Shown piece after piece: positions 16,316-23,593 of a stretch of 64,000 bases of DNA. The position numbers and the translations under genes were made by a program. Source of the stretch: Anabaena minutissima FACHB-250 (GTDB taxonomy: Bacteria; Cyanobacteriota; Cyanobacteriia; Cyanobacteriales; Nostocaceae). The DNA lies in NCBI RefSeq assembly GCF_014697125.1, contig NZ_JACJRG010000012.1:62001-126000 (forward strand), written 5' to 3'. Within the stretch, counting starts at the first letter, position 1. The number at the start of each line of letters is the position of its first letter. The notes beneath the pieces were generated by a model. It was not told where the DNA came from. It was given only the letters and a program-made list of their open reading frames with translations, and made no database searches.

Positions 16316-17078
16316 GGGTTTGAGGTTCACGTTTAATTAACTGCAATAATTCTAATTCTTGAGGACTGTAGGATTGTAACCAGTTCCACACCAATACAGT
16401 GAGCAATCCTTCACTAATAGCTAAGGGAACTTGAGTAATTGCAAATATTCCCGCAAATTTGGCTAAAGACGCTAGAAATCCGCCCACAGGTGCGGGAAAA
16501 GCTAGTGCAAGTTGTACAGAAGTAACAATGTAAGTGAGTAAATCTGCTAAAGCGGCGGCTAAAAAGATGGCGATTTTTTGCTTACCAGTTAACTTGATTG
16601 TTAAATGATAAATCCAGTAAGCCGCAAAAGGCCCAGCGATCGCCATTGAAAAAGCATTTGCTCCCAATGTTGTTAAACCACCATGAGCCAACAGCAATGC
16701 TTGAAACAATAAAACCAGCGTTCCTAGCACCGACATAGCCAAAGGGCCAAATAAAACTGCACCCAAGCCTGTACCTGTAGGGTGAGAGCAACTACCAGTC
16801 ACAGATGGTAACTTTAACGCTGATAAGACAAAAGTAAAAGCTCCCGCCAAGGCTAAGAGTAATTTTAATTCTGGGTTAGCTTGAGTGATGCGAGTTAGCG
16901 ATCGCACCCCTAAAACCATAAATGGTAAAGCCACCAACCACCAAAAAATTGCCCATTGTGCTGGTAAGTAACCTTCCATAATGTGCATCCCATAGGCTGG
17001 TTTAGATGCACTCACCACTAGATAAAAACTCAAAACTCCCATCAAGATGAGCGAGGTGCGTTTTGATGTGAGAACCAT
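16302..17078 (-). CDS. cbiM: CbiM, substrate component of the cobalt ECF importer (set 2), with signal peptide
   Basis: A 258-residue membrane protein. The first 30 residues form a cleavable signal-type helix ([21 protein letters not shown]), after which the mature protein would start MHIMEGYLP, the Met-His metal-binding start of Cbi[22 protein letters not shown] near 92 and [20 protein letters not shown] near 130 are family signatures with candidate ligands. The ATG at 17078 is chosen; a GTG three codons upstream is possible. It is the first gene of the overlapping operon cbiM-cbiN-cbiQ-cbiO. The upstream 470 bases show no cobalamin-riboswitch signature that I can recognise. Confidence 0.92.
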   Translation of the reverse strand: MVLTSKRTSLILMGVLSFYLVVSASKPAYGMHIMEGYLPAQWAIFWWLVALPFMVLGVRSLTRITQANPELKLLLALAGAFTFVLSALKLPSVTGSCSHPTGTGLGAVLFGPLAMSVLGTLVLLFQALLLAHGGLTTLGANAFSMAIAGPFAAYWIYHLTIKLTGKQKIAIFLAAALADLLTYIVTSVQLALAFPAPVGGFLASLAKFAGIFAITQVPLAISEGLLTVLVWNWLQSYSPQELELLQLIKREPQTHESI

Positions 17079-17471
17079 TCTCAGCACACTTTATACCTCA
17101 AAAACTTTAGTTCAACAAAACAGTTTAAACCAGCATATACCTTAGCCAACCATTCACAAGCAAAAATTAAAAATTCCAGACAATTCCTCATTTGATGAAG
17201 ATAATTCAACCAAAATAACTGCATTAAAGCTTACCAAGAGTATTTGATGCTTCCATATCTGAAGACTCTTGCTGACCTGACTGGAACTATCAAATATCTA
17301 CCCAAATCATCCTTGACTACTATTATTAATTAACACATTTAATTAAATATATTTACTTAAATAGTTAATTAATCAAACTTTTGGTCATAAATATTTGTAA
17401 CTATATCAACTTCTAAAAAACTCTCCGCGTACCTCCGCGTTAAAAATGTCTCCTCAATCTCTTGATAATTA
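17079..17471. other. Divergent intergenic region between cobalt operon and iron module
   Basis: About 390 bases of strongly AT-rich sequence with no ORF I would support. It should hold the promoter of the leftward cbiMNQO operon. A run near 17425-17445 (CTCCGCGTACCTCCGCGTT) is a dispersed Nostoc repeat. No riboswitch was recognised. Confidence 0.45.
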
Positions 17472-17500
17472 TTGACAACAAATCTTAAGTCCTATACTAT
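17472..17500 (+). promoter_or_regulatory. Consensus promoter of the multicopper oxidase gene, with possible Fur-type site
   Basis: TTGACA at 17472-17477 and TACTAT at 17495-17500 are spaced by 17 bases, about 50 bases before the ATG at 17550. The -35 box is overlapped by GATAATTATTGAC (17464-17476), which resembles half of a Fur box. Iron control is therefore plausible given the downstream genes but unproven. Confidence 0.6.
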
Positions 17501-17549
17501 ACACAACTGTAGTTGAAAATGATTTGCAACTTGATTGTATTGGAATTTC

Positions 17550-18566
17550 ATGCCCAATAACTTCACCCTGGGTAAAAAAGAACTTTGGAGTCGTCGCCAA
17601 CTTTTAAAACTGGGATTATGTGGTGCTGGTGTAGTAGGTGCAACTGCGCTAGTGCATACCCTCAATAGCAAAAGTCAGTCAATAGTCAAAATACCATCAA
17701 TGGAAATGGATGACTCTGACAACGTGGCTCAACCCATGAAAATGCTCAGAGAGTTTGATTATGGAACTATCAAGCAAGAAAATGGGCGTACTATCCGAGA
17801 ATTCCAATTAACTGCGGGTACTTCTGTTATTCAACTCAATAGTGCGGTATCTTACAACATCTGGGATTTAAACGATCGCATTCCAGGGCCAACGCTGCGA
17901 GCCAAACAAGGCGATCGCATTCGGATACTATTTCTAAATCAAGCGGGACATTCCCACTCTTTGCATTTTCACGGCGTGCATCCCTCAGAAATGGATGGAG
18001 TGCGTCCCGTAAGTAATGGGAAAGCAACCATTTACGAATTTGATGCTGAACCCTACGGCGTTCACCTCTACCACTGTCACATTGAACCAGTGACTCGCCA
18101 CATCGCCAAGGGGTTATACGGGATGTTTATCATTGATCCGCCTACACCTCGTCCGGCTGCTGATGAGATCGTGCTAGTAATGGCTGGGTATGACGTAAAT
18201 GATGATCAGCGTAATGAATATTACGCTTTCAACGGGCTACCGCATCACTATATGCACCATCCCATCCAGATTTACCAAAACCAGTTAATTCGCTTGTATG
18301 TCCTGAATATTATTGAATTTGATCCGGCGGTAACATTTCACCTCCACGCCAACTTCTTTGATGTCTATCGTTCTGGGATGACAATGACACCCAGCGAAAA
18401 AACCGATTTGATCACAATGGGTGTCGCAGAAAGGCATATTTTAGAGTTTGCGTTTCGCTATCCCGGTAAGTATATGTTCCATCCCCATCAAGATGCGATC
18501 GCCGAAAATGGCTGCATGGGTCAATTTGAAGTTATCACTAATAATTCTCAAAGTTTTTCTAGTTAA
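17550..18566 (+). CDS. Tat-exported two-domain multicopper oxidase, probable ferroxidase
   Basis: A 338-residue cupredoxin-type oxidase. A twin-arginine signal (SRRQLLKLGLCGAGVVG) lies near residue 15. Copper motifs are HSLHFHG near 130, HLYHCHIEP near 170 followed by GLYGMF, HLHANFF near 265 and GKYMFHPHQDAIAENGCMGQF near 305. The pairs HxH and HCH are those that build type 1, 2 and 3 sites, but only two cupredoxin domains fit in this length, as in two-domain laccases or nitrite-reductase-like proteins that work as trimers. I chose ATG 17550 over a TTG at 17535. The next genes (lipoprotein, ferritin-like, FTR1) suggest it oxidises Fe(II) outside the cytoplasm to feed FTR1. Copper nitrite reductase is the main alternative. 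Confidence 0.85.
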   Translation: MPNNFTLGKKELWSRRQLLKLGLCGAGVVGATALVHTLNSKSQSIVKIPSMEMDDSDNVAQPMKMLREFDYGTIKQENGRTIREFQLTAGTSVIQLNSAVSYNIWDLNDRIPGPTLRAKQGDRIRILFLNQAGHSHSLHFHGVHPSEMDGVRPVSNGKATIYEFDAEPYGVHLYHCHIEPVTRHIAKGLYGMFIIDPPTPRPAADEIVLVMAGYDVNDDQRNEYYAFNGLPHHYMHHPIQIYQNQLIRLYVLNIIEFDPAVTFHLHANFFDVYRSGMTMTPSEKTDLITMGVAERHILEFAFRYPGKYMFHPHQDAIAENGCMGQFEVITNNSQSFSS

Positions 18567-18575
18567 ATCAAGATT

Positions 18576-19604
18576 ATGATTAAACCCCGCTATATCTGTT
18601 TAGCCGTTGCTGCTTGTGCCATTGTTACTCTAAGTTCTTGTACTGGAGGTACACAAACAGCAGATAATACCCAACCAGCTGTTACTAGCCAGGCAACAGA
18701 GACTGTAACTCACAGCAGTCATGGAGGGAAAGCAAAAATTAATATCAACACTGCTATCTTGTCAGAGTTAGATAAATTTGAAGCCAAGTTGGGCGTTCCA
18801 GCGTTATCAAACAAGATTCAAGCTAGCCGTCCCTATGGAATTCCTGAAGATTTAGTCAGTAAAAAAGTCATCACTCAGGAACAGTTCGACCAAATTAAAG
18901 ACATGGTGACTGTTCAAGAAGTCATATTAACAGGTGAAGCCAAAGATGTTGACTACATGACCAAAATGGGGTTAATGAAAGGTCATCTTGTAGTAGCCCA
19001 AGAACTACTGGATAATAATCAACCAAAACAGGCTGAACCCCATATTGGACACCCAGTAGAAGAGATTTACATTGATGTTGAAGAGCAACTCAACGAACGC
19101 CAAGTCAAAGAATTTAAGACAACTTTGGTGGGTTTACAAGAATTAGTGAAATCTAACCCTAAGAATGCCAAAGTCAAGACTAATTTTACCGCTTCTGTGC
19201 AGTCAGTAGATGGAGCGATCGCCGCTTTACCAGAAGCACAACGCACCAAACCTGGTTTTGTCCTGCAAGTGATTAACAGCTTATTAGATGCAGCCAACTC
19301 CGAATATGGGGCGGCGATCGCCAATGGTAAAATCGCAGAAGCAATTGAATATCAAGACTCTCGTGGCTTTGTCATCTACGCCGAAGAACTATATAAAGGA
19401 ATTGCTACTCAAGTAGGACAAAGCAATTCTGAAGCACACAAAGCCATTGAAACTAGTTTTACTGAACTAACAAAAGTTTGGCCTAGCGTTATTCCACCCA
19501 CTCAACCCGTAAAAACACCGGATGAAGTGACTCAGCTGGTGAGAACTATTGAACTCAACTCTCAAAAAGTTATTGATCAATCTAGCACCAAAGCACAAAG
19601 ATAG
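18576..19604 (+). CDS. Lipoprotein of the iron module, with HxxE motif
   Basis: A 342-residue lipoprotein. The signal has the lipobox LSSC near residue 19-22, then a low-complexity linker (SQATETVTHSSHGG) before a mostly helical body. I recognise no named family. Residues near 155-165 read HIGHPVEEIYIDVEEQL, containing an HxxE motif like the metal-binding motif of imelysin/EfeO proteins, the usual partners of FTR1-type permeases. It starts 10 bases after the oxidase stop, so they share a transcript. A role as periplasmic iron-binding partner of the oxidase and FTR1 is inferred from this context and motif only. Confidence 0.72.
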   Translation: MIKPRYICLAVAACAIVTLSSCTGGTQTADNTQPAVTSQATETVTHSSHGGKAKININTAILSELDKFEAKLGVPALSNKIQASRPYGIPEDLVSKKVITQEQFDQIKDMVTVQEVILTGEAKDVDYMTKMGLMKGHLVVAQELLDNNQPKQAEPHIGHPVEEIYIDVEEQLNERQVKEFKTTLVGLQELVKSNPKNAKVKTNFTASVQSVDGAIAALPEAQRTKPGFVLQVINSLLDAANSEYGAAIANGKIAEAIEYQDSRGFVIYAEELYKGIATQVGQSNSEAHKAIETSFTELTKVWPSVIPPTQPVKTPDEVTQLVRTIELNSQKVIDQSSTKAQR

Positions 19605-19835
19605 TATTGTGAAGTACTATAAGCCACAAACTAAGGAGTTTAAAATGAGTGAGCAGTGAGGTCATTTTTAAAAGTTAAAACTAGACTTTTAAACCTGTAA
19701 AACCAATTCTCCAAAATTCAGCAACAGATCCTTTCCTCAGTAACTCTGGTAAAATCTGGCTTTCTTAATTTTGAATTTTGAATTGGTATAACTCCTTACT
19801 CATAACTCTCCCTTCGTAATTGTAATTAACGACTA

Positions 19836-20270
19836 ATGCAAGAGCTTGATCAAAAAAAGACCATCGACTTATTAAACGCCATCATGGAATTTGAACTCGC
19901 AGGAGTAGTGCGCTACACACACTATTCCCTGATGGTGACAGGCCCTAATCGTATTCCTATTGTGGCTTTCTTCAAAGCTCAGGCTAGTGAATCCTTACTT
20001 CATGCTCAACAAGTAGGAGAAATTCTTACCGGATTAGATGGACATCCTACCTTGAGAATCACTCCAATGGAAGAATCTTTTAAGCATTCTGTCAAGAATA
20101 TCTTGGAAGAAAGCTTAAACCACGAAAGAAAAGCATTGGAAATGTATAAAGCTCTGCTGGATACTGTTGCTAATGCTAGTATTTATCTGGAAGAGTTTGC
20201 CCGTAACATGATTGGGCAGGAAGAGATGCATAATCTTGAACTGAAAAAGATGCTGCGCGACTTCAGTTAA
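19836..20270 (+). CDS. Ferritin-like (bacterioferritin-type) diiron protein
   Basis: A 144-residue four-helix-bundle protein. Metal ligands of the ferritin fold are visible: EFELAGVVRYTHY near 17-30, SESLLHAQQVGE near 50-62, LEESLNHERKALEMYKALL near 90-108, and IGQEEMHNLELKKML near 128-142, giving the E...ExxH and E...ExxH pattern of a diiron centre. Length is slightly short of a typical bacterioferritin (about 158). I see no clear heme-axial methionine. It lies between the lipoprotein and the FTR1 permease, so storage or controlled release of imported iron is likely. A Dps-like role is an alternative. Confidence 0.88.
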   Translation: MQELDQKKTIDLLNAIMEFELAGVVRYTHYSLMVTGPNRIPIVAFFKAQASESLLHAQQVGEILTGLDGHPTLRITPMEESFKHSVKNILEESLNHERKALEMYKALLDTVANASIYLEEFARNMIGQEEMHNLELKKMLRDFS

Positions 20271-20352
20271 TAGTAAATAGTCCATAGTTTTTAGTCAACT
20301 ATCTGTTGCACTAAAAACTATGGAATGAACAAAGACTAAATGACTAATCACA

Positions 20353-21321
20353 ATGAATTTTAGTACTGCTCTACCTACTTTTGTAATTACACTCCGCGAA
20401 GGCGTAGAAGCCGCTTTAGTTGTTGGTATTGTGTTGGCATTATTGAAAAAAGCTAAACAGTCACGCCTCAACATTTGGGTATATGCCGGTATCGGCGTTG
20501 GTATCGTTATCAGTGCGTTGATTGGTGTGCTATTCAGTTGGTTAATTAAAGCTATCGGCGCAGCAAATCCCCAATACACCCCTGTAGTTGAACCCATGCT
20601 AGAAGGTGTGTTTAGCGTACTGGCGATCGCCATGCTCAGTTGGATGTTAATCTGGATGACGAAGCAAGCCAGATTCATGAAAGCCCAAGTTGAAGGAGCA
20701 GTCACCGACGCTTTAGGAAAAAACTCAAATGCAGCTTGGGGCGTTTTTAGTTTAATTTTGATTGCTGTTGTTCGTGAAGGCTTTGAAACAGTTCTATTTA
20801 TCGCCGCCAATTTTCAACAAGGACTAATACCCACAATTGGCGCACTTGCAGGGTTAGCTACAGCCGCCGCGATCGGTGTATTGTTATTTAAACTAGGTGT
20901 CAAAATTAATATCCGTCAATTCTTCCAGGTGATGGGTGTTTTATTAGTATTGATTGTTGCTGGTTTAGTAGTTTCTACATTAAAGCATTTTGATGACGCT
21001 GTAGCGAACTTAGCTCTGAGCAATCGCGCCTCAGAAAGTTTGTGTTTTTATTACGAACACTTTACCAAAATCCATTCTTGTATTTTGGGGCCAATGGTCT
21101 GGAATACTAACAGCATACTGCCAGATCAACAATTCCCTGGTGTAATTCTCAAATCTTTATTTGGCTACAGAGAGCATCTCTATCTCGTGCAAGCCATAGG
21201 ATATGTTGTATTTTTACTCACTGTTGGTGGTTTATATTTCCGTAGCTTAACTGGGGGTTCTCTTAAATCTAATCAAAATATGCCAATTGACCGAAAATCA
21301 GTTAGTTCTGTGAAAGATTGA
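20353..21321 (+). CDS. FTR1-family iron permease
   Basis: A 322-residue membrane protein of the FTR1/EfeU family with about seven helices. The two iron-binding REGxE motifs that define the family are present: LREGVEAALVV near residues 14-24 and VREGFETVLF near 140. These glutamates bind Fe(III) in transit. In yeast, Ftr1 works with the ferroxidase Fet3; here the multicopper oxidase is two genes upstream. A non-conserved loop with cysteines (SLCFYYEHFTKIHSCILGP) lies near residues 230-250. The gene starts 83 bases after the ferritin-like gene and ends the module. Confidence 0.93.
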   Translation: MNFSTALPTFVITLREGVEAALVVGIVLALLKKAKQSRLNIWVYAGIGVGIVISALIGVLFSWLIKAIGAANPQYTPVVEPMLEGVFSVLAIAMLSWMLIWMTKQARFMKAQVEGAVTDALGKNSNAAWGVFSLILIAVVREGFETVLFIAANFQQGLIPTIGALAGLATAAAIGVLLFKLGVKINIRQFFQVMGVLLVLIVAGLVVSTLKHFDDAVANLALSNRASESLCFYYEHFTKIHSCILGPMVWNTNSILPDQQFPGVILKSLFGYREHLYLVQAIGYVVFLLTVGGLYFRSLTGGSLKSNQNMPIDRKSVSSVKD

Positions 21322-21556
21322 AAATCACAAAATCATTCAAATATTAATCGTAGAGATGCGATTAATCTCGTCTTTAAAAAGCAATTTTCTCCTACTTTAT
21401 CTTAATAACAAGGAATAAAGTCATAACTACGTAGGTAGGTTTAATCAAACTTCACCCTCAAGCCATCTCATCAGTAAAGCCGGGTGAAGTTTCATATTTA
21501 ATTTAACCCGCTTACTTATAAACTAGGTACGATTAGAATCGTAAGTTTTCAAGCAA

Positions 21557-22480
21557 TTATGAATTATTAAATAAATCTTTTTTAAGCTGACGACAAGCTT
21601 GTTCGATAGCATCTATATTACCTGGATTGACTAATCCGTAATAATTAAAGACATAGACACGATTATTTTTAGTCGCCTGTAACTTTTGCCAAAAAGATTC
21701 TTTTTTAAAAGCATCTAAGACAGATGTTGGAGAACTTCCCGGCGGACTAACCACAAGAATTACTTCGGGATTCGCTTCTATAACTTTCTCAGCCGAAAGT
21801 GTTATGTACCCAGCAATAGGACTTTTTCCCTGTAGTGCTGTCGCCAAGTTTTTAGCTTGGAATTTTTCTAACAAATCCCCCGCCCAACTATTTTTATTTG
21901 GTGATAAAATTGGTTGAATACTTACCAGCACTAAAGTAGAAGGACTCTGATTAACTTTATCTGGTAAAAAACTTTGATAGCGGTCTAACAAAGACTGAGG
22001 ATTGACATCAATTAACTGAGCAAGTTTTTTAGTCAGTTCTTCTAAAGATTCCCAACTATTCACTTGAGTTAATAAAGTACGAATTCCTAATTGTTCCAGC
22101 CGTTGAATTACTTGGTTAGAAAAACCTGCTGTACCAATGACTAAATCTGGCTTGAGAGCCACAATTTTTTCTAAATTTGGCGGACTTTGACCCTCACTTA
22201 CACGAGGAAAATTTTGAAAATTTGGGTCATTTTTAAATAGTGTACTACCAGTAATCCCTACAAGTTTTGTTTTATCAAGTTGATAAATAATATCAGTGGT
22301 CAACGAGGAAAGTGTGACAACTCTTTTGGTGGTGACGGTTGCTGACTCTGGAGAATTATTAGATAATTCAGTATTATTTTTTACCTGTATTTGTGGGTGT
22401 TGATTAGTTATATTTGTACAAGCACTTATGGTTATGCTCAATAAAATCGCTAAAACAGATGATATCCAAGGACGAAGCAT
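21557..22480 (-). CDS. BtuF-like periplasmic binding lipoprotein (cobalamin or iron-siderophore type)
   Basis: A 307-residue substrate-binding protein. The signal peptide ends in a lipobox (SITISAC near residue 15-21). The mature part is a helical-backbone class III binding protein: VVTLSSLTTDIIYQLDKTKLVG near 55, PPNLEKIVALKPDLVIGT near 100, ERLEQLGIRTLL near 130 and GNIDAIEQACRQLKKDLF at the end. BtuF binds cobalamin for an ABC importer, and the class also serves iron complexes. No permease or ATPase is adjacent, so it is an orphan here. The two cobalt importers and the iron module nearby fit either cargo. Confidence 0.82.
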   Translation of the reverse strand: MLRPWISSVLAILLSITISACTNITNQHPQIQVKNNTELSNNSPESATVTTKRVVTLSSLTTDIIYQLDKTKLVGITGSTLFKNDPNFQNFPRVSEGQSPPNLEKIVALKPDLVIGTAGFSNQVIQRLEQLGIRTLLTQVNSWESLEELTKKLAQLIDVNPQSLLDRYQSFLPDKVNQSPSTLVLVSIQPILSPNKNSWAGDLLEKFQAKNLATALQGKSPIAGYITLSAEKVIEANPEVILVVSPPGSSPTSVLDAFKKESFWQKLQATKNNRVYVFNYYGLVNPGNIDAIEQACRQLKKDLFNNS

Positions 22481-22540
22481 ATTAAAACGGCAAGGTAGTA
22501 ACTAAATCATTCCAAGGTTTATTATTCAGAATAACTTAAA

Positions 22541-22613
22541 TGCAAAAAAACAGCGAGTACACACATCAACTAAAATCCCCTAAAATTCATTCAGATGATT
22601 GTGTTACTCGCCG
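22541..22613 (-). terminator. Strong Rho-independent terminator or leader attenuator before the BtuF-like gene
   Basis: On the minus strand GCGAGTA pairs with TACTCGC (plus-strand positions 22605-22611 and 22553-22559), the stem continuing with ACACA/TGTGT after one bulge. A run of seven T follows immediately. It lies about 60 bases before the BtuF-like start and about 130 after the mobA stop. It can end mobA transcripts or act as an attenuator in the BtuF leader; no known aptamer was recognised upstream. Confidence 0.75.
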
Positions 22614-22743
22614 GGAGGTATACAAGGTTTTTGAGAAAAGCTGTAGCTAATATACAGGAATAGACTGAGAAACTAATGTTGTATAGATCACAAATAATAC
22701 TTTCTTTGAAAATTATTTAAGGTAATTTTGTTGACGTTTAATC

Positions 22744-23466
22744 TCAATCTCTCAGTAAAGCCCAGTCTTCTGGTGTATTGCAGTTAAAAAGTATATCTGG
22801 ATTTGGTAAAGGTAAAATTTCTACAGGGTAATGTTGCAGCCATTTTTGGAACGATCGCCCGCCTTGATTGATAAACTCTAATAGTTGCGGTAAACAGCGA
22901 CGGCGATAAAAACCGCATAATACTTCCCAGCCTTTTGAGTGATGAGCTAAAGCTGCGATCGCATCATTATCTACACTATCAAGTCTTGCAATCCAATCTT
23001 GTAATAATTCAAGTTGCAACTTTGGTAAATCACAAGCTAGCAGCAAAACCCACTCAGTGTGTACTTGTGTCAAACCTTGAGCAAACCCTAATAAAGCCCC
23101 CTGGAAATGGGGGGATTCTCTAATAAATTGGCAATTTCGTAAATCTAAGTGCTGATAGCGTTCTGGCCAAGGAGTCACCACATACACCGTACCAGTACAC
23201 TGGACAGCAATGCTACATACCTTTTGCAATAATGGTAGACCTTGGACAGAAATCAGGGCTTTATCCTGACCCATCCGAGAACTTTGACCACCAGCTAAGA
23301 CAATAGTAGTGATGAGTGCTGAGTGCTGAGTGCTGAGTGCTGTTAGCGGTAGCGCGGCGTTTAGCCCGTGCTGAGTGCTGTTAGCGGTAGCGCGGCGTTT
23401 AGCCGGTGCTGAGTGCTGAGTCATGAGTGCTGAGTCATGAGTGCTGAGTGCTGAGTGCTGAGTCAT
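22744..23466 (-). CDS. mobA: MobA, molybdenum cofactor guanylyltransferase
   Basis: The conserved body of about 190 residues is MobA, which transfers GMP from GTP to molybdopterin to make MGD cofactor. The GTP-binding start TTIVLAGGQSSRMGQDKALI is near residue 52, with LLACDLPKL near 145. The ORF's first 50 residues, in contrast, are repetitive (MTQHSALSTHDSALMTQHS and so on) and translate the GAGTGCT repeats that fill 23310-23560. No ATG or GTG lies close to TTIVLAGG, so the true start is inside the repeat. The native start has probably been overrun or extended by repeat expansion. The 23466 start is formal; an in-frame ATG within the repeat at about 23424 is equally possible. Confidence 0.8.
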   Translation of the reverse strand: MTQHSALSTHDSALMTQHSAPAKRRATANSTQHGLNAALPLTALSTQHSALITTIVLAGGQSSRMGQDKALISVQGLPLLQKVCSIAVQCTGTVYVVTPWPERYQHLDLRNCQFIRESPHFQGALLGFAQGLTQVHTEWVLLLACDLPKLQLELLQDWIARLDSVDNDAIAALAHHSKGWEVLCGFYRRRCLPQLLEFINQGGRSFQKWLQHYPVEILPLPNPDILFNCNTPEDWALLRD

Positions 23467-23564
23467 GAGTGCTGAGTTCTGAGTTCTGAGTGCTGAGTGC
23501 TGAGTGCTGAGTTCTGTTAGCGGTAGCGCGGCGTTTAGGCGGTGCTGAGTGCTGAGTGCTGAGA
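23310..23564. repeat. Block of GAGTGCT tracts with three copies of a GC-rich dispersed repeat
   Basis: About 250 bases made of GTGCTGA-type units with interspersed TCATGA. They hold three GC-rich repeat copies (23342-23365, 23380-23403, 23516-23539) whose core reads GTTAGCGGTAGCGCGG. The same repeat is scattered elsewhere in the window. The block fills the space between mobA and the YyaL-type gene and extends into mobA's reading frame. Confidence 0.9.
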
Positions 23565-23593
23565 AAATTCTACCTTGTCTACTTTGTCACCCT

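Noticed and set aside
20295..20810. 171-codon minus-strand ORF opposite the FTR1 gene
   Set aside because: It is the antisense shadow of a well-supported permease; its translation is low in complexity (Thr, Pro, Asn rich) and shows no domain.
22480..22740. Cobalamin riboswitch before the BtuF-like gene
   Set aside because: A terminator hairpin is present, but I find none of the conserved B12-box or core sequence upstream; the same holds before both cbiM genes.
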